A DNA stretch of 64,000 bases, from NCBI GenBank assembly GCA_910890315.1, contig CAJVGD010000001.1:2232001-2296000 (forward strand), written 5' to 3'. Below the pieces are notes generated by a model. The model was not told where the DNA came from. It worked only from the letters and a program-made list of their open reading frames with translations, and ran no database searches. Of the stretch, positions 13,595-24,545 are shown piece after piece (the stretch's first letter is position 1; every line of letters starts with the position of its first letter). The DNA comes from Serendipita indica DSM 11827. Taxonomy: Eukaryota; Basidiomycota; Agaricomycetes; Sebacinales; Serendipitaceae. The translations under genes were made by a program, and so were the position numbers.

Positions 13595-13661
13595 TCGCCA
13601 TTCGAAATGAATGACTTGTGTAGTTCGGTCGCCATTCGAGATGAATGACTTGTATAGTCCG
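13595..13661. repeat. Two tandem copies of a ~34 bp unit
   Basis: The unit containing TCGCCATTCG then ATGAATGACTTGT occurs twice in a row with a few differences. It lies between zinc-finger copy A and the esterase remnant, the position equivalent to the promoter region of copy B. Confidence 0.75.
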
Positions 13662-13699
13662 TTCGACCGAGCGTAATCAGGTTCCTTATCCGCGGGACG

Positions 13700-13960
13700 C
13701 ACGTGAGATTTTAACCGTCCATGATAGTGGCATTCTCTTTGGAGACTCATTCAGTCTAATCACAGGTGGGTGGAAAGTTGGAGGATATGCCCAGAAACTC
13801 GCATGTAGTGGCAGTCAAACCCCAATCCTTGCGTATCAACTAATCTGCTTTCAAAGGCTTCTCCACTGGCAAGATAGACGTGGTCAATCGCAGTTTGTGA
13901 TTCGTCGCCAATCATTATGGCGGTTCTTGAATTCGTCAGGTCATGGAGTTTAAATGGCTT
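13700..13960 (+). pseudogene. Truncated remnant of the SGNH esterase gene
   Basis: The sequence aligns by eye with the first exons and introns of the complete esterase at 15627-16707. It shares ATTCTCTTTGGAGACTC (the GDS motif region), then GGATATGCCCAGAAACTCGC and the following intron. The remnant lacks the proper first-intron sequence. Homology fades after about 13960, so the GxND and DGxH parts of the enzyme are missing. No start codon in a usable frame was found. It sits head-to-head with zinc-finger copy A exactly as the intact esterase sits beside copy B, which marks it as the decayed half of a duplicated pair. Confidence 0.7.
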
Positions 13961-14237
13961 TATATCCCTTGGACGATATTCTGAGCCCTTCTCGAGATGC
14001 CATACTGGCAGCAGCATAGGAGAGTCAGCGCTTAGTTTGGTTGCAGCTGACCATGCCCTTCGATTTGTAACGAGGATCTCAAGCAGCCTACAAATTATGT
14101 CTGATAATGACCGTATGATGACAATTGAACTATCCAACGAACTCGGCGTCAATAAACCGTCTCTGATCACGTTCAAGACGCGGTCACTCAAAGGAGTAGC
14201 GTGAAGCGAGACTTTATTACCCAGAGCAGATCGGTTA
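13961..14237. other. Spacer between esterase remnant and zinc-finger copy B
   Basis: This stretch has a long minus-strand open frame but no recognisable motif or splice pattern. It is probably 3' flank of copy B plus worn duplication debris. Confidence 0.35.
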
Positions 14238-15025
14238 TCAAAAGCAAGATTCGCGGTGACGGGCCTGGTTCTTCTTCCAGCCGAGTTTTCCGCTATAGCG
14301 TACCGAATCAGTACAGCGACGAGCCTGAAGGAGATATGTACCATTTGTCGCAAATCACACGGCCTCGTGTATGTGCCTTCTTTCTCTCGGCACTAGCAAA
14401 GGTCTTGACGCTAGCCGAAGACGAGTCGTCAGCGACCAGTCCAGTCCAGTCCAGTCCAGTGACAGAGGTGAATCGCTCACCATGTCGGCTCACCGCATTC
14501 ACCAGCACAAGCAAATGGACGAAGGCCAAGATGCTTGTTGCGACAAGCTCGATAGCGAACTGGGCGAGGGTGCGTACCGCCGCAGTGAGGGCACGTTGGA
14601 CGATCGTTTTGTGAGGCGAGTGTCATTGAATGCGATGGCGACGCTGAGGGAAGGCCATGACCATGTACAGCACTAATCATTGGCGTCGCATTGGTTGGGT
14701 TAGTCGAATCCTCCAACAGCGCAACCAAGTCAGTATTTGGAGGGACAAAGAATCCATCATGAAAAGGGTCAATGCCTTGCACTGGTGGAGTAATGGAGCG
14801 GGCGAGGGAGTCGATGTCGCCCATCAGAGACGAGAGGTCGGTTCTTGGGTATCCAGAGTGGATGGCCTGTGAGGGCGGCATGTACGGAGCAATGTCCGTG
14901 TGGTTGTATGCTGGCCAACTGGTGCTGTTATGATATCCAATGTCTGGCGCGAAACAGTATCAGCGACATACGCTGACTAGAGTAAGGTGACGGTGAGACT
15001 GACGAGAATCCAGGTCTGAGAACAT
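14238..15025 (-). CDS. Zinc-finger protein, copy B of a local duplicate
   Basis: ATG 15025 opens MFSDLDS, which splices to HIGYHNSTSWPAYNH. The main exon has a Ser/Pro-rich region and the cysteine cluster PTCPHCGGTHPRPVRYRAC, then NKHLGLRPFACAGECGEP. The next exon reads VKTFASAERKKAHTRGRV and the last gives CDKCGKLGWKKNQARHRESC, ending at TGA 14238. Cysteine and histidine spacing matches copy A at every finger, while the N-terminal halves differ strongly. The intron after the middle cluster contains a five-unit CCAGT repeat absent from copy A. The gene is divergent from the esterase at 15627, with about 600 bp between starts. Function is unknown; DNA or RNA binding is inferred from the fingers. 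Confidence 0.7.
14436..14460. repeat. Pentanucleotide microsatellite (CCAGT)5
   Basis: Five perfect CCAGT units lie within an intron of zinc-finger copy B. The matching intron of copy A has no such repeat, so it arose after the duplication. Confidence 0.9.
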
Positions 15026-15626
15026 GTCGTAGGAATCTTTTATGTAGCACTATCATCAGTACTCTGAGAGATAGAAACCTTTATGTAGGGCAGTGAGGGT
15101 GGGCATTGAGCCCTATCATGTCATGCTAAGATAGAATTAATTGAAGATAGAATGGATTTGGGGGGTGAATTGAAATTTGCACGCTCTGAAGTTTTCTGCT
15201 AAACAGGACTTCCCCGCGGGGTAATCGCCGCGTCTCTGGCCGCCTCTTGAATTGACTCGAAATTTGCGCGTGCTCGTGTGGCCCCCGTTGGTTCTCTGAA
15301 GCTTTCTGCTAAACGGGACTTCCCCGTTGGTTCTTCGGCTCTGAAGCTTTCTGCTAAACAGGACTTCCCCGTGGGGCAATTGCCGCGTCTCTGGCCGCCT
15401 ATTGAATTGACTCGAAATGCGTGCTCGTGTGGCCCCCGTTGGTTCTTCGGCTCTGAAGCTTTCTGCTAAACAGGACTTGCCGGGTAAGCTGACTGAACAG
15501 GAGTCTGAGGGGTTCCAAGCCACACACTCGATATGAATTACCCCTGATTGTACGAAAGACGAAAGATTTCCGCCGAGTCCATGCACCAAAAGCCCCATAA
15601 TCAGGCACAAATTTCTGATCTTGACC
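15026..15626. promoter_or_regulatory. Shared upstream region of zinc-finger copy B and esterase
   Basis: About 600 bp separates the divergent starts. Half of it is the repeat array at 15184-15483. An open minus-strand frame across the array reflects the repeat sequence and is not taken as a gene. Confidence 0.5.
15184..15483. repeat. Four-copy direct repeat array in a divergent promoter
   Basis: A core of about 33 bp (CTCTGAAG then CTTTCTGCTAAACAGGACTT) starts at 15184, 15294, 15339 and 15451. Copies 1 and 3 are each followed by a longer shared stretch including CGCGTCTCTGGCCGCCT and GCTCGTGTGGCCCCCGTTGG. This makes two ~110 bp units alternating with one ~45 bp unit and a final partial one. 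Copies are nearly identical, which indicates recent expansion or homogenisation. Confidence 0.85.
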
Positions 15627-16707
15627 ATGTCTGTAGCGCCGTCGCAAGATGCCATCGTTCTCTTTGGGGACTCCATCACCCAAGGCGAGTTCCGGCTCCC
15701 GTCGTCTAACATTGACTATTCTCATTCGACACACAGGCGGATGGGAAGCTGGCGGATTTGCCCAGAAACTCGCATGTAGCTGCAATCAAACATGCAATCC
15801 TTGCGCATCGACTAATCTATTCTCAAAGATGTCTACGCTCGTAAGATGGACGTGATCAATCGCGGTTTGTGGCCCGTCACCATTAATCATGGCGGTCCTC
15901 ACATTCATCAGGGCTTGGGGGTTATAATTCAGAGTGGGGAATTCCTGCATTTGAGCAAATGTTTACAAAGGACAAGACTGGGACGCATCCGAAATGCAAA
16001 CTCCTGACGATCTGGTTTGGTGCGTTTACCTCTTTACCGAGAGATCTCCACACTGATGCATAGTTCTAGGAGCAAACGACGCGTGTCTTCCGTTTAGCAA
16101 CCAGCACGTACCCCTTGACAAGTACCAGCAAAACCTTACGTGGATGGTCCAGGCCCTGCGCACACCCTCATCGGAATACTACGCGCCTTGGACACGAATC
16201 ATTCTCTTGACACCTCCACCGATCCAAGTCGACGCATGGGCACAGCACATTGCTGAACGGGATCCGCCAAAGGACATGGACCGGACGTGGGAGAACACAA
16301 AGGCGTACGCAGACGCTGCCAAAGAGGTTGCACGGGAGCTAAGGGTCCCAGTCGTGGACGCTTGGGACGCCATCTGGAAAGCGGCGGGAGAGGAGACTTT
16401 GGGGCTGACGAGGTTCTTGAGTGACGGGCTGCATTTGACAAGAGAAGGATACGAGGTGAGTACTAAGTTATATATAGTTGCTCTGGTACTGAACAATTCT
16501 CCGGCAGGTTGTATACAACGAGCTGATCAAGGTGATTGAGAAAGAGTACCCAGAGCTTCACTACGACAAGTTGCCTCTGATACTACCTGCGTGAGTGGCT
16601 TGCTTTTGGCTTTTCGTGAGAATGCGACTGAGGACACTTGTAGGTGGGACACGGTGGATCCCAAGAACCCTCGTGCTTCTGTAGTATCTCACTATGTCGA
16701 CGTATGA
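15627..16707 (+). CDS. SGNH/GDSL esterase, IAH1-like
   Basis: A cytosolic-type serine hydrolase resembling yeast Iah1p (isoamyl acetate hydrolase). Exons are 15627-15684, 15737-15775, 15829-15864, from 15912, and later ones ending at TGA 16707. The catalytic blocks are all present: IVLFGDSITQGGWEAGG (block I nucleophile Ser), INRGLGGYNSEW (block II), WFVLGANDACLPF (block III Asn), and LSDGLHLTREGYE (block V Asp and His). The ending VVYNELIKVIEKEYPEL is typical of the family. Intron 1 appears to use a GC donor (CAAG|GCGAGT), the only choice that keeps block I in frame. A truncated relative lies at 13700-13960. The natural ester substrate is not predictable. Confidence 0.85.
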
Positions 16708-17257
16708 TGAATCAACAGTCTTTTGCCGTGCGCCCTCCCGCCCATACGGGATCCTCACGGGCCTGGGCTATCGGACATGCAGATCGTTGCCGGTGAGGCG
16801 GACTACGACCGGATGGGTCGGGGGTTTGCCTCTGGAATGATCCGAGCATGTTTACATGAATTGTTTGTGCTCGCAAAGGGATCCTCGTGATGCTCCTGGT
16901 AAGCACCGAGTCAGTCTTAGCAAAGGTCGTCTTGCAAGGGAGGGGAGGCTCTGCAGGTCTGGGGCAGCCTTCTTCGCGTCTAGAGATGCTCTAGGATTTA
17001 TAGAGAATTTGTAATGAATTGTTGGATGCTTGTTGCGTAGAGACTGGCGAGGACAATGGCTCGCCCGAAAAGGAGCAGCCGGTGCTTGCGGCGCTCTGCG
17101 AGCTCCTGCGGCAGTTTGGTTTGAACCGCGTCGGCCCATTTTCATCCCTTCTTACTTGACCCCTTCCTCCTTTCCCCTCTTAATCGTCCCTCTGCGCCCT
17201 CCTGTTAGAGCCTTGGGCTCTACAACGACCCCGACGACTGTGACGCTAGCTCCAACG
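16708..17257. other. Intergenic region
   Basis: About 550 bp between the esterase stop and the next start. The last 120 bases are pyrimidine-rich (CCCTTCCTCCTTTCCCCTC), like many fungal promoters near the start site. No gene or repeat was recognised. Confidence 0.4.
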
Positions 17258-20200
17258 ATGTCAACCCGTTTTCTCTCCTTTCTCCTCGCAGCTGCCGCTG
17301 CCGCCAACGGTGAGTACTTGGATTCCTCATCGACGCTGTTCTCGGTGACGACGACAAGCTGACGACCTCGATTAGTTGCTCAGGGTGCCCAGACCGTGAC
17401 CGTCTGCAGCGCAGGCGAGTGTCTTACCGGCCAATCCAACATTACACGGCGTGAGTATTCTAAGTAGACCCTTATAAGCCATTTTATTCATCTTTTCACG
17501 ACAGTGGGTGCGGTGCTTAGCTCGCAATCAAACTCGTATCTCCTCCTTCCAGGCCAATACACGTCTTCTGTCCAGCCAGCATCGCTCGAGCAGGCCCTCG
17601 TCTCTGCAACGTCTACAATCACCTTTACGACTGGTTTCTCAAACTCTACGACTGCAACAACGCCCTCCCTCCCTCTTAATGTCGCCCTTCAGCCCGGATT
17701 ACTCAACTACCCTTCAGACCTCTATACCGGAGACCCGTCGTTTATCGCTCTCCCACAATCCGTCAATGGATCGCTTTCATCTACCGGTCTCAGTCGTGGT
17801 TCCATCATCCTTGCCGCCAATACAGTAGCAACCATTGAAGCAACCAATAATGGCCCCAAGACTCGTGTTGTCATCTGGGACACTGTTCCATACATTTCCC
17901 AACTCCCCTATAGCATGGCAGGATCCCTTCAACTTGTTTCTCTCCAATCGGCGAGCTGCTCTCCGGCCTGCTCGTCCGCCGCCATCTGTACCATGGCCGG
18001 AACTTGCCAATGCCCGACTGGCTTCACGGGCTCGAGCTGTGAGAGCTGCCAGGAAGGTTTCTTTGGTCCTCAGTGTCAGAGTGAGTGACAGTTGTTTCTC
18101 CCTTCCCACAAGGTTGACCGACCGGCGTCTCCACAGAATGTCCGTCTGGGTGCTCCGACTGCGATGACGGAATCAACGGCACTGGCGTCTGTCGCTCGCC
18201 AAATCTACCCACGAATGCACCCCAAAACTGCAATTGCGCCAATGGTGTGTGCGGAGGAACTGGCTCCACCGCGACGTGCACGTGCTCGCCCGGATGGACG
18301 ACGAGCGCCAATAACAATGGCACTCAGTGCGCCTCTTGCGCCTCTGGTTTCTTCAAGACGTCTGACGGAAACTGCCAAAAGTGCGGTTCTCGCTGTACAC
18401 AATGCAAGGATGGCACGGGCGAGTGCACCCAATGCGATAATGGACTCGTTCCCAGCAATGGGCTCAATCAAGTCTGTATCGTCGCTGCATCTCAATGCCC
18501 AAGCGGCCAGTTTCCCAATACGTCGTCGTCGACCGGATGTTCGGCCTGCAATACCGCATGTGCGACGTGCAATGGTCCTGCCGCCACCGACTGTGTCTCG
18601 TGCGCTTCTGGCACATTCTTCAACAATGGTCGCTGTGTTGCCATCGCGTCTTCTCCAAGCTCGGGAGTCTGCACTGGAAGCGACTTGGTCGCCAACCCAC
18701 TCACGGGTGTCTGTGACAATTGCCCTCTCGGATGCCAAAAGTGCTCCTACGACGTCTTTAGTCCCAGCCAGTCGACTTTTTCCCAAGTCAAATGCACTGC
18801 CTGCTTGCCAGGCAAGGTTTTGACTGGAGGCAAATGCGCGGATTCTTGCCCAGCCGGATCTTTTGCTTCGGACGGTGTCTGCACAAGTGAGTCCCCCCCC
18901 TTTTTTTTTTCGGCTTAAAAGGTTTGTAAACTGACGTCTCTCAGCCTGCAGCTCGAGTTGCAAGACCTGCACGGGCAAGGCCGACTTTTGTACGTCCTGC
19001 GCTAGCGGCATTGTGTTCAATGGCACCTGCGTCTCGACCTGCCCAAACAACACATTCAATTCCAATGGTGTTTGCACGCAGTGTCATCCCGACTGCGCAA
19101 CGTGCAATGGACCTGGCTTCAACCAATGCGTCTCTTGCCCCTCGTCCTCTCCAGTGCTCACAAGCAGCAATCGCTGCGTCAAGACTTGCGCCAAGTCAGA
19201 GTACCTTGACTCTGCAAGTGGTTCCTGCAAGACCTGCGACTCTTCGTGCGCGAGTTGCTCTGGAGGTGGCGCTAGCTCCTGTCTCTCGTGTAACAGCAAC
19301 AAGCAAGTCTTGAGAGCTGGCAAGTGCGTTGATGTCAACTGTGGAAGCAACAGTGGCCCCACATCTGGTCTCGGTGTCTGTCTCGCAGAGCTCGTTCAGG
19401 TTCCCAACAACCCGACCACTCCAACCATCCCACCACTCGACCCCAACGCTCAGCAGCCGTCGTCTGGTGGCGGGCACAAGCTCACATGGTGGCAGATTCT
19501 GCTTATCGTCCTTGGTGCATTGCTCCTTCTCATCCTCCTTTTGCTTCTCTGGCGTCGCCGTGCGCGTCAAAAGAGAGCCCAGGAGACGGAGCAGTTCAAG
19601 CGCAATCTTAAGAAGCAAGGTCTCTGGAGCAAGCTGTGGCGTAATCCATTTGCCGCTTGGTGGGCTCGTCGCAGGTCTGCCGCTCTCGCTCGTCGTTCGC
19701 AAGACGTGGAACGCATGTCGGACGCCAAAGACTGGAAGAGCAACAGCTCGAGTGCAGACCGTCGCACGGCCGTCGGTGTTCCAAAGAGCATCTCGCGAGG
19801 CAGCTGGGTCACCATGGGTCAGCACACGCAACGTCGTGGCTCGTTTGAGGGACGCTCGTACATGAGCGGACCCAATTTTGCCGGTCTTGGTGCTATTCAC
19901 GAGAATCGACGATACGGCGACGATGCCTGGGAACGCGCTCACTCTACGTCCGGTCGCTCCTATGAGCGTAGTATCTCTGATGGTCAGTCCCGACGCTACA
20001 AAGACGAGCCTCGGGGCGAGTCTCGCTACTGGGGTCAAGAGATTGAGCAAGAGGATGTCCGCTCCGAGAGGACATATGACCCCTACCAGTACCCTCGTCC
20101 AGACTCGCGAGGCTCTCGTGATCGAGAGGACCTTGTGTCGATCATCAAGTCGGAGTACACTGAAGGAGACCGCTATGATGATCGCCACTACAACCACCAG

Positions 20201-20686
20201 AGGAGCCATACTCGCGACGACCGCAGCTACCGTGGAGATTATCCTCAATCCGTCTCCACCCGCCAGACCCAGTCGCGCCACTATCGTCGCGACGAGCCGC
20301 GTTCCTATGGACGCGGAGGCGAGACACCATCCGTGTACTCGCAATCAACGGGTCATCCGCCACTGCGACAGATGCAAATGCGTATGCCTATGCCACCCAT
20401 TTCATTCCACCACGAAGAGCCGCCGAGAGACGCCGTTCTCTCCTCTCGATTCAGCATGTCGACTACCGCGGCTTCGATGCACCCTCCATCGAAAATCCAG
20501 CGCAAGTCGCCTCCTGCAGAGCCCGTTCCTGAACTCAAGGAGCCACCGAGACAACTCACGGATGCGGAGATGTACAAAATGTCCAAGTTGTTCCCCGAGT
20601 TGCTCAAGCTCGTGAGTCCGACCAAGAAGGAGCACTCGCCGCCTGCGGCACATACCTCTCCAAATCGGAATCCCTTCCGGATATGA
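17258..20686 (+). CDS. Furin-like cysteine-rich single-pass membrane protein
   Basis: ATG 17258 opens a signal peptide (MSTRFLSFLLAAAAAANG). A Ser/Thr-rich ectodomain of about 200 residues follows, then an EGF-like segment (CQCPTGFTGSSCESCQEGF) and many furin-like repeats with CxxC spacing, such as CNTACATCNGPAATDCVSC and CDSSCASCSGGGASSCLSC. Near 19485-19555 is one membrane helix (WQILLIVLGALLLLILLLLL) with a basic stop-transfer (WRRRARQKR). The cytosolic tail of about 370 residues is rich in Arg, Ser, Tyr and Asp and looks disordered. The topology is receptor-like and type I, but no kinase or known signalling domain is present. Introns fall in the N-terminal part and near 18890-18945. Ligand and role are unknown; a surface sensor is a guess. 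Confidence 0.75.
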
Positions 20687-21383
20687 ACGCACAACTCGCT
20701 TCTGCAAGAAACTCCTATAGACTGAACCGAGTCAATCTCAAAGCTGTTTAATACCTCTCCATTTCAAGGACATTGGTTTCGGTCTCCCTCTCTCACTCGC
20801 CTCCATTGCATTGCATCAACATTCCATCGTCGCTCTCGACGAGTCTCTCTCAAGGTCTGCAATTTTCTTGGCCAGCATGTGAGCTTGCGCGACGCGTTGG
20901 CTCTCATGTTCAATCGCCCCTCCTTATCCGCCCTCTGAAGTGTTTCCGACGACATTGAACAAACATATCCCTCCCCGACCTCCCCTCCCCTCCAATCCGC
21001 CATCATCCTTCCTCTATCCTCCTCCCGTACACATGTCACGACTACAAAGAGATGGACAATGAGCGGGCGCAGTCGTTCGACACTCTCTATGACAACATTC
21101 TCCCAACTCACACATTGTTGCAGTCTCAAATTTTCTCTCATCTCTGTCATGCCTCATCCCATCAAGACTGTTCCTCCCCGTATCTACAGATGCCCTTCAC
21201 TCCTTACTTTTTCATTTACTTCACCAACTTTTTGCGTCCTGTAGATCTAGTGGAATGAACACTGGAGACCTTGGTTTTTCTACACGTGATTTGAGTCGTG
21301 GATTGGGAGAACAGGCATTAGCCGTAAAGATTTCATATGACGATCAAATGCAAATGATTGAGGCCCTATAGCATCTGTTATGC
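20687..21383. other. Intergenic region between convergent genes
   Basis: About 700 bp, strongly pyrimidine-rich on the plus strand at 20760-21240. It probably holds the 3' UTRs of both flanking genes. Small ORFs here show no motif. Confidence 0.4.
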
Positions 21384-23261
21384 CTAATGATGCATATCCG
21401 CGGCGTTATCCGGTCCTACGAAGGCGAGTGGGTTTGTACCATACATGGTCAAATGCAGCCGCTTCGACAAGTTGATATTCATCGAGCGACTTGCTTGTCC
21501 AGCTTTGGTGTAGCGATGGACCATGTTGCACTCAAAGAGGAGCTCTCGCTGCGTCTGGTCGCCAATCTCAGCATACGCGCTCATAATGCGATTCAACCTC
21601 GGTTTGGCTTCGATGACAGCGTTAACGACCGGATCCGTGAATTTGTAAATCTTGCTGAGCATGTGCTTGTAGGTTTCCGCGTGATTAATGCCAGTGGGGA
21701 TGGAGATATCGGTGACATAGGGTAAATGCGTGCGTCTGATATGTCTGTGTATGTGAATCAAGGAGAGACATAAGTCACTATGTCCAATATCTAGAGGACG
21801 ACACACTTGTAAGGCTTAATACCTTGATCGGCAGAGATGTCATGAAGTCGTTGAATAAAGTCGTCCTTGTCGTCGCATAGAATAACGTGCACTTGATGGT
21901 AAATGCTGGCCTGCATGCTAAATGCTTGCAGTGCGGCAAAGAGTTCCTGCCCTTGGGTTGCCTGCAAGCGGCCTCGGCTCCGAGAATAACAACGAGAACC
22001 TGATAGGTTGGCCTATCGACAGACTCTTCATTATTTGGATCCAACTGTCGTCTCTCATCCTCGAGGGTGCTCGTGACCAAGATGATTCTCCAACGCTTGC
22101 TCTATGCCCTGGTGTAGGATATTGAAATATTTCTTCCGCCGTGTAGAAGATGGCGAAGAGGGGATCTAACGCCTCGTATAGCTCGACGGCTTGCCACTCG
22201 CGTGCTTCCTCGTCGTACTCTCTCTCAACCCGACGCCTCCATCGCATCACATGCGGAAACGGATACTGATGATCGAAACACAGTAGAGAACCACCGTTTT
22301 CTCCTAGACGATTCTTGAAGTAGTGAACACACGGTCCGAAGACTTGATGAAGCATGAGCGCAGCCGAAACTTCAACTGTAAGGCCGGTAATCGTCTTCTT
22401 CTTATCTGTAATGAGCTTGTTTGCTTCTAAGTAACGCTTGTTCGTTTCTTTCTCGCGTTGCTTGTTCGCTCGAGCTTGTGCTCTTTCCAGCGCCTTGGCT
22501 TCCTATTGAACTGTTGGAGCGATAGCTCACAGGTCGACCGGTATGCCCACCTTTTCCTGCTGCTTCTCAATACGCCTTTGCTCTTTTTCCTGCTCTTTAC
22601 GAGCTGTTACGGCTTTCCTTTGCGGCGTCTTGAACGTACTCAATTTAAGCAAAGGGATCAGTTGGACGGCTTACCTTGTAAGCTTCTGGCTCTTGCACAG
22701 TCTTCTTCCTCTTATTTGGTGTGCCGTCCTCTTCCGAATTCCTCTGATGTTTTGCGACGCCAGCCGGCTCGTTTGATTCGCCCCTGAGCTCATTGAGTAG
22801 TCTCTGTAGGTTTCCTGCCTGATAGTGTGAGGTCGTCGCGTGGTTTGATCGAGAGGTCGAAGCCGTCGCCTTTCAACACGTCAATTACAGGATTATACTG
22901 GATAAACTACGCTATATTCCGTATTGCATTTGATCTGGGAGGAGCTGGCAGCGATCTGTGATGTTTTAAAGCGATCCTGTCCCAAGGACTTTCAACGGAC
23001 GCATTTCCATTGTTCTACAAAGTCACTCACTAACACATCTTCTTCGCTATCATCGTCTGAGCTCACATAGTGATAGACAATATCATCCAATGAGATGACG
23101 GATCCTCGAGACTGCTGAGAAGGACCTGGAGGGGTTGCCTGAGAGAACGGAGCATGCGAAGTCGGCATCACATCTTCCTCGTCGTCTGAATCGAGGTCTA
23201 TCACCTCATCCTGATCTGGAAATCTGTTAGAAAGGGAGCGCTCGCCGAGGAACTTGGACAT
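21384..23261 (-). CDS. EME1: EME1/MMS4-like subunit of the MUS81 structure-specific endonuclease
   Basis: Non-catalytic partner of MUS81, which cuts branched DNA at stalled forks and recombination intermediates in the nucleus. ATG 23261 (MSKFLGERSLSNRF) starts an acidic, disordered N-terminus with EVIDLDSDDEED and VSSDDDSEEDVLV. A charged coiled segment lies near 22400-22800. The nuclease-fold part includes YQVLVVILGAEA, ASIYHQVHVILCDDKDDF and YVTDISIPTGINHAETYKHM. The latter aligns with ERCC4-family partners, and YKFTDPVVNAVIEAKPRLN begins the helix-hairpin-helix region. The usual nuclease ERKxxxD motif was not seen, as expected for EME1 rather than MUS81. Several middle junctions were not resolved exactly. 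Confidence 0.75.
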
Positions 23262-23523
23262 GGCTGGGACCAAACTTAGAATTGTCGGCAGAGATCAACT
23301 GAGTGCTTCTTCTAGGCCATTTCCTGTCTGACGTCATGAAAATCAACTTTGAATATGCACCCGTACTAGCTAGTAGTAGCAGGACACTTCAACATATAGA
23401 GGGCTGGATAATAAACCAAAAAGTAGTGGATAATTGAACACTTCTCATCATGCACTGAGCTGGTCAGTGCATGATAACAGATGAAGCAAAGAGACTGACC
23501 GAACCAAATCTCTTACTCCGACC

Positions 23524-24545
23524 ATGACGACCATTACACGAAACTTGCCTTCGTTTATTCGAGATCCGGCTATTGGGCTCATAGGAACCGTAAGTTTACT
23601 TATCAATGGTCGAGAAACAGCCCCTGAGGCGCAGAGCAGCGATGCTACATTTCACTCGTTGAGAACCTGCACATCGCAGACACTGTCTGTCTCAAACTCG
23701 CAATATCCAAAGCGCTTGGAGTCGCAATTGTCCTTGGAGGTGCCGTTATGAAGATTCCGCAATTACTGCTCAGTGAGTTTGCGTGGCAGTCACCGACCCA
23801 TGCATGAACGCTGACCGGGCCATGAATCTTTTCAGTATTAAGAGCTAGACATGCAAGAGGGCTCTCACTGCCGGCATTTGCGCTAGAGACGCTTGCCTAC
23901 TTGATAACACTCGTCTATGCATACCGCAACAGCTACCCGTTTTCTACTTATGGCGAGAACCTCTTCCTCACAATTCAAAACATTGCGATTACGCTCCTCA
24001 TCATTTATTATATGCCGAGCGGCCAAAACCACCTTACAACCAAGCGAGCAAAATCGAATGCACCCTCTGTACTGATAGGAGGAGTCATATCCGCAGTGGC
24101 GTCGTACACACTCCTTATTCTTCCCATGAATATGCTACAGTTGTTGCAACTCGGCACTGTACCCATCTCCCTCTTCTCCAAGATTCCCCAAATCCGGGAG
24201 AATCACCGCAATCAATCAACTGGACAGCTCTCTGTATTTGCTGTGGCTTCCCAGGTATTTGGTTGTGCCGCTCGACTGTTCACAACGGTGACAGAGATGG
24301 GCGACTCCTTGGTCTTTGCAGGGTTTGCACTAGCCTTGGTGCTCAATGTCGCCCTCGGTGCGCAGATATGGATGTACTGGGGACGTAGCGTTCCAAGCAC
24401 GAAAGAACATTGGCCTAGAGAGAAGGATGACTTTGCAAATGTCGTCGAGCCCTCGGAAATACCGAACGCGCAATACCAGACGAGCCACTTGACTGGGAAT
24501 ACCGCACCTGCTGCTGGTCGTCGATGGGCGAGAAAAGTTGACTAG
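23524..24545 (+). CDS. MPDU1-like PQ-loop membrane protein
   Basis: Homologue of mannose-P-dolichol utilisation defect 1, an ER protein needed to use dolichol-linked mannose and glucose for glycosylation. ATG 23524 reads MTTITRNLPSFIRDPAIG. The second exon gives LKLAISKALGVAIVLGGAV followed by the first PQ motif MKIPQLL. A later exon has ARGLSLPAFALETLAYLITL and the second PQ motif SLFSKIPQIRENHRN. Seven hydrophobic segments can be counted, and the stop is TAG 24545. The C-terminal tail is short and basic. It is divergent from the EME1-like gene with 262 bp between starts. Confidence 0.85.

Noticed and set aside
13760-14353. 198-codon minus-strand open frame
   Set aside because: It overlaps the last exon of zinc-finger copy B in another frame and shows no motif.
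15137-15712. 191-codon minus-strand frame with repeated peptides
   Set aside because: The peptide repetition follows from the DNA repeat array; no start context or homologous motif supports a gene.
18205-20344. Long antisense frames (up to 382 codons) opposite the furin-like gene
   Set aside because: They mirror the cysteine-rich and basic coding sequence of the plus strand and have no domain of their own.
21052-21258. 68-codon plus-strand frame downstream of the furin-like gene
   Set aside because: Pyrimidine-rich 3' flank; composition explains the open frame.
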